From CAZGUG01 sp964529035 (GTDB lineage Bacteria; Bacillota; Clostridia; Ch29): a stretch of DNA of 15,912 nt. Every line of letters starts with the position of its first letter. Within the stretch, counting starts at the first letter, position 1. Made by a program: the position numbers and the translations under genes. The DNA is taken from the NCBI GenBank assembly GCA_964529035.1, contig CAZGUG010000045.1, positions 1-15,912 on the forward strand. Reading direction: 5' to 3'. The notes beneath the pieces are model-generated. The model ran no database searches. It was not told the origin of the DNA and saw nothing but the letters and a program-made list of their open reading frames with translations. Below, piece after piece: positions 12,971 to 15,912 of this stretch.

Positions 12971-15912
12971 ATGTATGCAGTTATCTTGGCTGGGGGTAGC
13001 GGCACCCGGCTCTGGCCTTTAAGCCGAGCACAGTTCCCCAAACAATTCATAGATTTAGCCAATAACGGCAATAGCCTGTTCCAGGAAACAGTAGCCCGGG
13101 TTAAGACCATTATTCCCGAAGACCGTATTGTAGTTGTTACAAACCGGGAGCAGGAGGATAATATCAAACGCCAGCTGGACGAAATGGGCCTCAAAAAGGT
13201 TGTTTTATTAAAAGAGACCCGGGCCTGCAACACTGCTCCTGCCATTGGCCTGGCCGCCTGGTATTTGGCAGGTATAACCGCTGAAGACAAAGATGCTATT
13301 ATGGCAGTGCTGCCCTCTGATCATGTAATTGCACCCGGGCAGGATTTTGCCGAACTCATTAACCAGGGCTGCCAGGCAGCCGCTGCTTACGGCCTTGTTA
13401 CCTTTGGCATCAGGCCTGATTATCCCGAAACTGGCTATGGCTACATTCTTAGCGGCCAACAACTAGATGAGCGGGCATTCAAAATAGAAAAGTTCGTGGA
13501 AAAACCGAAGCTGGCACTGGCAAAAAAATATATCAGGGATAAACGTTACCTCTGGAATAGCGGCATGTTTGTATTTAAAGTACGGGAGTTGATGGCCCAA
13601 TACCGCCGCTACCTGCCTTCTTTGGCTGACGGGCTGGACAATATCGATTATAAAAACTTTAGTAATCTGGAGCATGTGTATAATTCCTTTGACAGTATTT
13701 CCATCGATTATGGCCTCCTAGAAAAAACGGCCGACACAACTGTTATTCCCGCCGGTATCACTTGGAGTGACGTGGGCAGTTGGGATGCATTTTATAAAAT
13801 TTCTCCCAAAGACGCCGACGGCAATTATCTGCATGGCCGTATTGTCAGTATTGACACCCGGAATAGCCTGGCCTTTTCTTCCAAGCACTTAGTGGGCCTG
13901 ATTGGTGTGGAAAACATTGCTGTCATAGCAACTGAAGACGCTCTCCTGGTCTGTGCCAGGGAAAAATCCCAGGAAGTAAAAAAGCTGGTGGATAGACTTG
14001 AAAGCGATGGCGCCTCTGAATACATGATTCACCCCACTGTCCACCGCCCCTGGGGAAGCTTTACCGTGCTGGTGGACCAGGATGCGTATAAGGTAAAAAA
14101 AATTGTGGTAACCCCGGGCAACCGTCTCAGCCTGCAGAGCCACCGCCATCGTTCGGAGCACTGGCTGGTGGCCATAGGCCGGGCCTTGGTTACCGTTAAT
14201 GATGAAGAGAAGCTGTTACCGGAAGGAAGCCACATCTTTATACCTGTCAACGCCCGTCACCGCCTGGAAAACCCCGGCCAGGAGCTGCTGGAAGTCATTG
14301 AAGTCCAAAAAGGCGATTATTTAGGCGAAGATGATATTACCCGGTACCAAGACGATTACGGTCGCAGCGGATCTAAAACACCCGATCAAGTTTATCAACA
14401 ATGGATACAATCAGATATAATCGATGCGGCAAGCAAACGGGACCTCCGGGAAATTGAAAACAACCCGACAGCTATTCAGGAACGGTTCGGTTCCGAACTG
14501 GTTTTCGGCACAGGAGGATTAAGGGGAATAATAGGTGCCGGACTTAACCGGATGAATATTTACGTAGTACGCAAAGCCACCCAGGGCCTGGCTAATTATA
14601 TTAACAAGCAATACAAAGGAAACCCGGGGCAGCGGGTGGCCATCGCTTACGATACCCGCCATTATTCACGGGAATTTGCACAAGCGGCGGCCCAGGTGCT
14701 GGCTGCCAATGGAATAAAAGCTTTAATCTTTGCTGATGCCCGCCCTACACCCCTGTTGTCTTTCGCTATACGCGAACTGGAATGTGCTGCCGGGATAGTA
14801 ATTACAGCCAGCCACAACCCCTCCGAGTATAACGGGTACAAAGTTTACGAACCTGACGGGGGGCAAGCTGTATCCCCGTTCATCGATAAACTCGCAGAGG
14901 CAATTGCCGCCGTGGATATTTTCAGGGACGTCGGCACCATTTCCGTTCAGGAAGCCAAAACCCTGGGACTGCTGGAAATTATCAGCCCCCGGCTCGACAA
15001 TCTGTACCTTGAACAGGTTGCTTCACTTTCGTTGAGCCGGCCCAAACAAAGGCTAAAGGTTGTATTTACACCTTTGCACGGTACCGGCTCCTGCTTTATA
15101 CCCAGCCTTTTAAAGCAGACCGGGTATATTGACCTTTTTGTAGTAGCAGCGCAAATGGCTGCCGACCCGGAGTTCCCAACGGTAAAAACCCCTAATCCGG
15201 AAGACAGAGAAGCATTTGCAGCGGCACTGGGCCTGGCCAGACAAGGAAAAGCTGACCTGGTCATGGCTACCGATCCAGATTGCGATCGCTTAGGCTGTGC
15301 TGTTAAAAATGAAAAAGGAGATTATAATCTTCTAACAGGCAACCAAATTGGGGCTCTGCTGGTGGAATACCTGCTGGGACGTTTAAAGGAAAAAGACCAG
15401 TTGCCTGACAACGGCGTAATAATAAAAACGATTGTTACCGATGATTTAGGAAAGAAGATTGCTGCTTCTTACGGTGTTCAAACGATCGAAACATTGACCG
15501 GCTTCAAATATATAGGTGAAAAGATAAAAGAATTGGAAGCAGCAGGTTCCCCTGATTTTATTTTTGGTTATGAAGAAAGCTATGGCTATCTGGCAGGAAC
15601 GTTTGTCCGGGATAAGGATGCTAACATAGCCGGCCTGCTGATAGCAGAAATGGCCGCCTATTATCAAGAACGCGGGCAATCACTGCTGCAGGTCTTGGAA
15701 AACCTTTACCAACGGTTTGGTTATTTTAAGGATGAACTCGTCTCAATGGAATTAATAGACGAGGCGGCAGCGGACAGGCTTATAGCTGTCTTAGACCGTC
15801 AACCGCCTCAGATTGCTGGAATGCAAATAGTAGAGAAAAGAGACTATAACCGCAGCAGATCCTGGGACATTCTCAACAACCGGATTCACAAGCTTACCCT
15901 ACCCCGTTCCAA
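12971..15912 (+). CDS. manC: Fused mannose-1-phosphate guanylyltransferase, PMI-like cupin and PgcA-type phosphohexomutase, 3' partial
   Basis: One frame stays open for 980 codons to the window end. Residues 1-~350 are a nucleotidyltransferase: AGGSGTRLWPLSR with PKQF, FVEKP and WSDVGSW. Residues ~357-465 are the type II ManC cupin with the isomerase signature HRHRSEHW and IPVNARHRLENPG. From ~475 a complete mutase N-terminus follows (FGTGGLRGIIGAGLNRMN), with the phosphoserine loop TASHNP (612-617), the metal loop DPDCDR (768-773), TGFKYIG and the sugar loop GYEESYG (866-872). EESYG and the N-terminal motif place it with PgcA-type phosphoglucomutases rather than AlgC-type ManB. If all parts work, mannose-6-phosphate, perhaps even fructose-6-phosphate, is taken to GDP-mannose by one polypeptide. 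The start is ATG 12971 with AAGGAG 12 nt upstream; the extreme C-terminus lies outside the window. Confidence 0.88.
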   Translation, partial: MYAVILAGGSGTRLWPLSRAQFPKQFIDLANNGNSLFQETVARVKTIIPEDRIVVVTNREQEDNIKRQLDEMGLKKVVLLKETRACNTAPAIGLAAWYLAGITAEDKDAIMAVLPSDHVIAPGQDFAELINQGCQAAAAYGLVTFGIRPDYPETGYGYILSGQQLDERAFKIEKFVEKPKLALAKKYIRDKRYLWNSGMFVFKVRELMAQYRRYLPSLADGLDNIDYKNFSNLEHVYNSFDSISIDYGLLEKTADTTVIPAGITWSDVGSWDAFYKISPKDADGNYLHGRIVSIDTRNSLAFSSKHLVGLIGVENIAVIATEDALLVCAREKSQEVKKLVDRLESDGASEYMIHPTVHRPWGSFTVLVDQDAYKVKKIVVTPGNRLSLQSHRHRSEHWLVAIGRALVTVNDEEKLLPEGSHIFIPVNARHRLENPGQELLEVIEVQKGDYLGEDDITRYQDDYGRSGSKTPDQVYQQWIQSDIIDAASKRDLREIENNPTAIQERFGSELVFGTGGLRGIIGAGLNRMNIYVVRKATQGLANYINKQYKGNPGQRVAIAYDTRHYSREFAQAAAQVLAANGIKALIFADARPTPLLSFAIRELECAAGIVITASHNPSEYNGYKVYEPDGGQAVSPFIDKLAEAIAAVDIFRDVGTISVQEAKTLGLLEIISPRLDNLYLEQVASLSLSRPKQRLKVVFTPLHGTGSCFIPSLLKQTGYIDLFVVAAQMAADPEFPTVKTPNPEDREAFAAALGLARQGKADLVMATDPDCDRLGCAVKNEKGDYNLLTGNQIGALLVEYLLGRLKEKDQLPDNGVIIKTIVTDDLGKKIAASYGVQTIETLTGFKYIGEKIKELEAAGSPDFIFGYEESYGYLAGTFVRDKDANIAGLLIAEMAAYYQERGQSLLQVLENLYQRFGYFKDELVSMELIDEAAADRLIAVLDRQPPQIAGMQIVEKRDYNRSRSWDILNNRIHKLTLPRS

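Overview
The window looks like a piece of a Bacillota genome, probably of the clostridial or Desulfotomaculum/Pelotomaculum type. This is inferred from an S-layer-homology (SLH) surface protein, DUF6054 and DUF2294 family genes, strong AGGAGG-type ribosome sites, TTG and GTG starts, and moderate GC content. The first ~2.2 kb is visibly more AT-rich than the rest and reads like an accessory island.

Region 1 (1-2390, minus strand). A two-gene operon encodes a PD-(D/E)XK nuclease-like protein (1119-1760) and a PemK/MazF-like endoribonuclease toxin (514-1071). A possible upstream gene is broken by two in-frame amber stops (1901-2152) and lies just behind an extended -10 promoter. Beyond the toxin gene are three hairpins with different stems but the same loop (CACTCGT), then a structured element ending in an intrinsic terminator. 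A second copy of that structured element (2262-2381) follows the SLH gene. The two copies share a 59-bp block with only two differences, and a pseudoknot-plus-hairpin arrangement in which the pairing is kept although the sequence differs.

Region 2 (2391-6420, minus strand). A large secreted SLH protein of 1118 residues carries three SLH domains, Ig-like domains and tandem ~115-residue repeats. Its leader holds several stem-loops and an intrinsic terminator overlapping an alternative pairing, the layout of an attenuator or riboswitch. Upstream is a DUF2294/MpsC-like gene whose full-length reading frame seems to need an AUA start.

Region 3 (6421-8940). A WYL-family transcriptional regulator is split by a +1 frameshift at a G run. 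Its upstream region carries three dyad operators, one lying exactly between a -35 and a -10. Convergent to it are an alpha/beta hydrolase (minus) and, further on, a DUF6054 gene (minus).

Region 4 (8941-15912, plus strand). A mannose-centred glycan cluster follows a good sigma-A promoter: a GH130 mannoside phosphorylase/hydrolase, the decayed remains of a GT4 glycosyltransferase, a 784-residue GT4 fused to an alpha-helical glycosidase-like domain, and a very long open frame. That frame runs off the window end and fuses mannose-1-phosphate guanylyltransferase, a type II phosphomannose-isomerase-like cupin and a PgcA-type phosphohexomutase. Together these could make GDP-mannose, polymerise it, and recover mannose-1-phosphate.

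The most unusual items are the three-module GDP-mannose synthesis fusion, the covarying structured 3' element with its companion conserved-loop hairpins, and the attenuator-like SLH leader.
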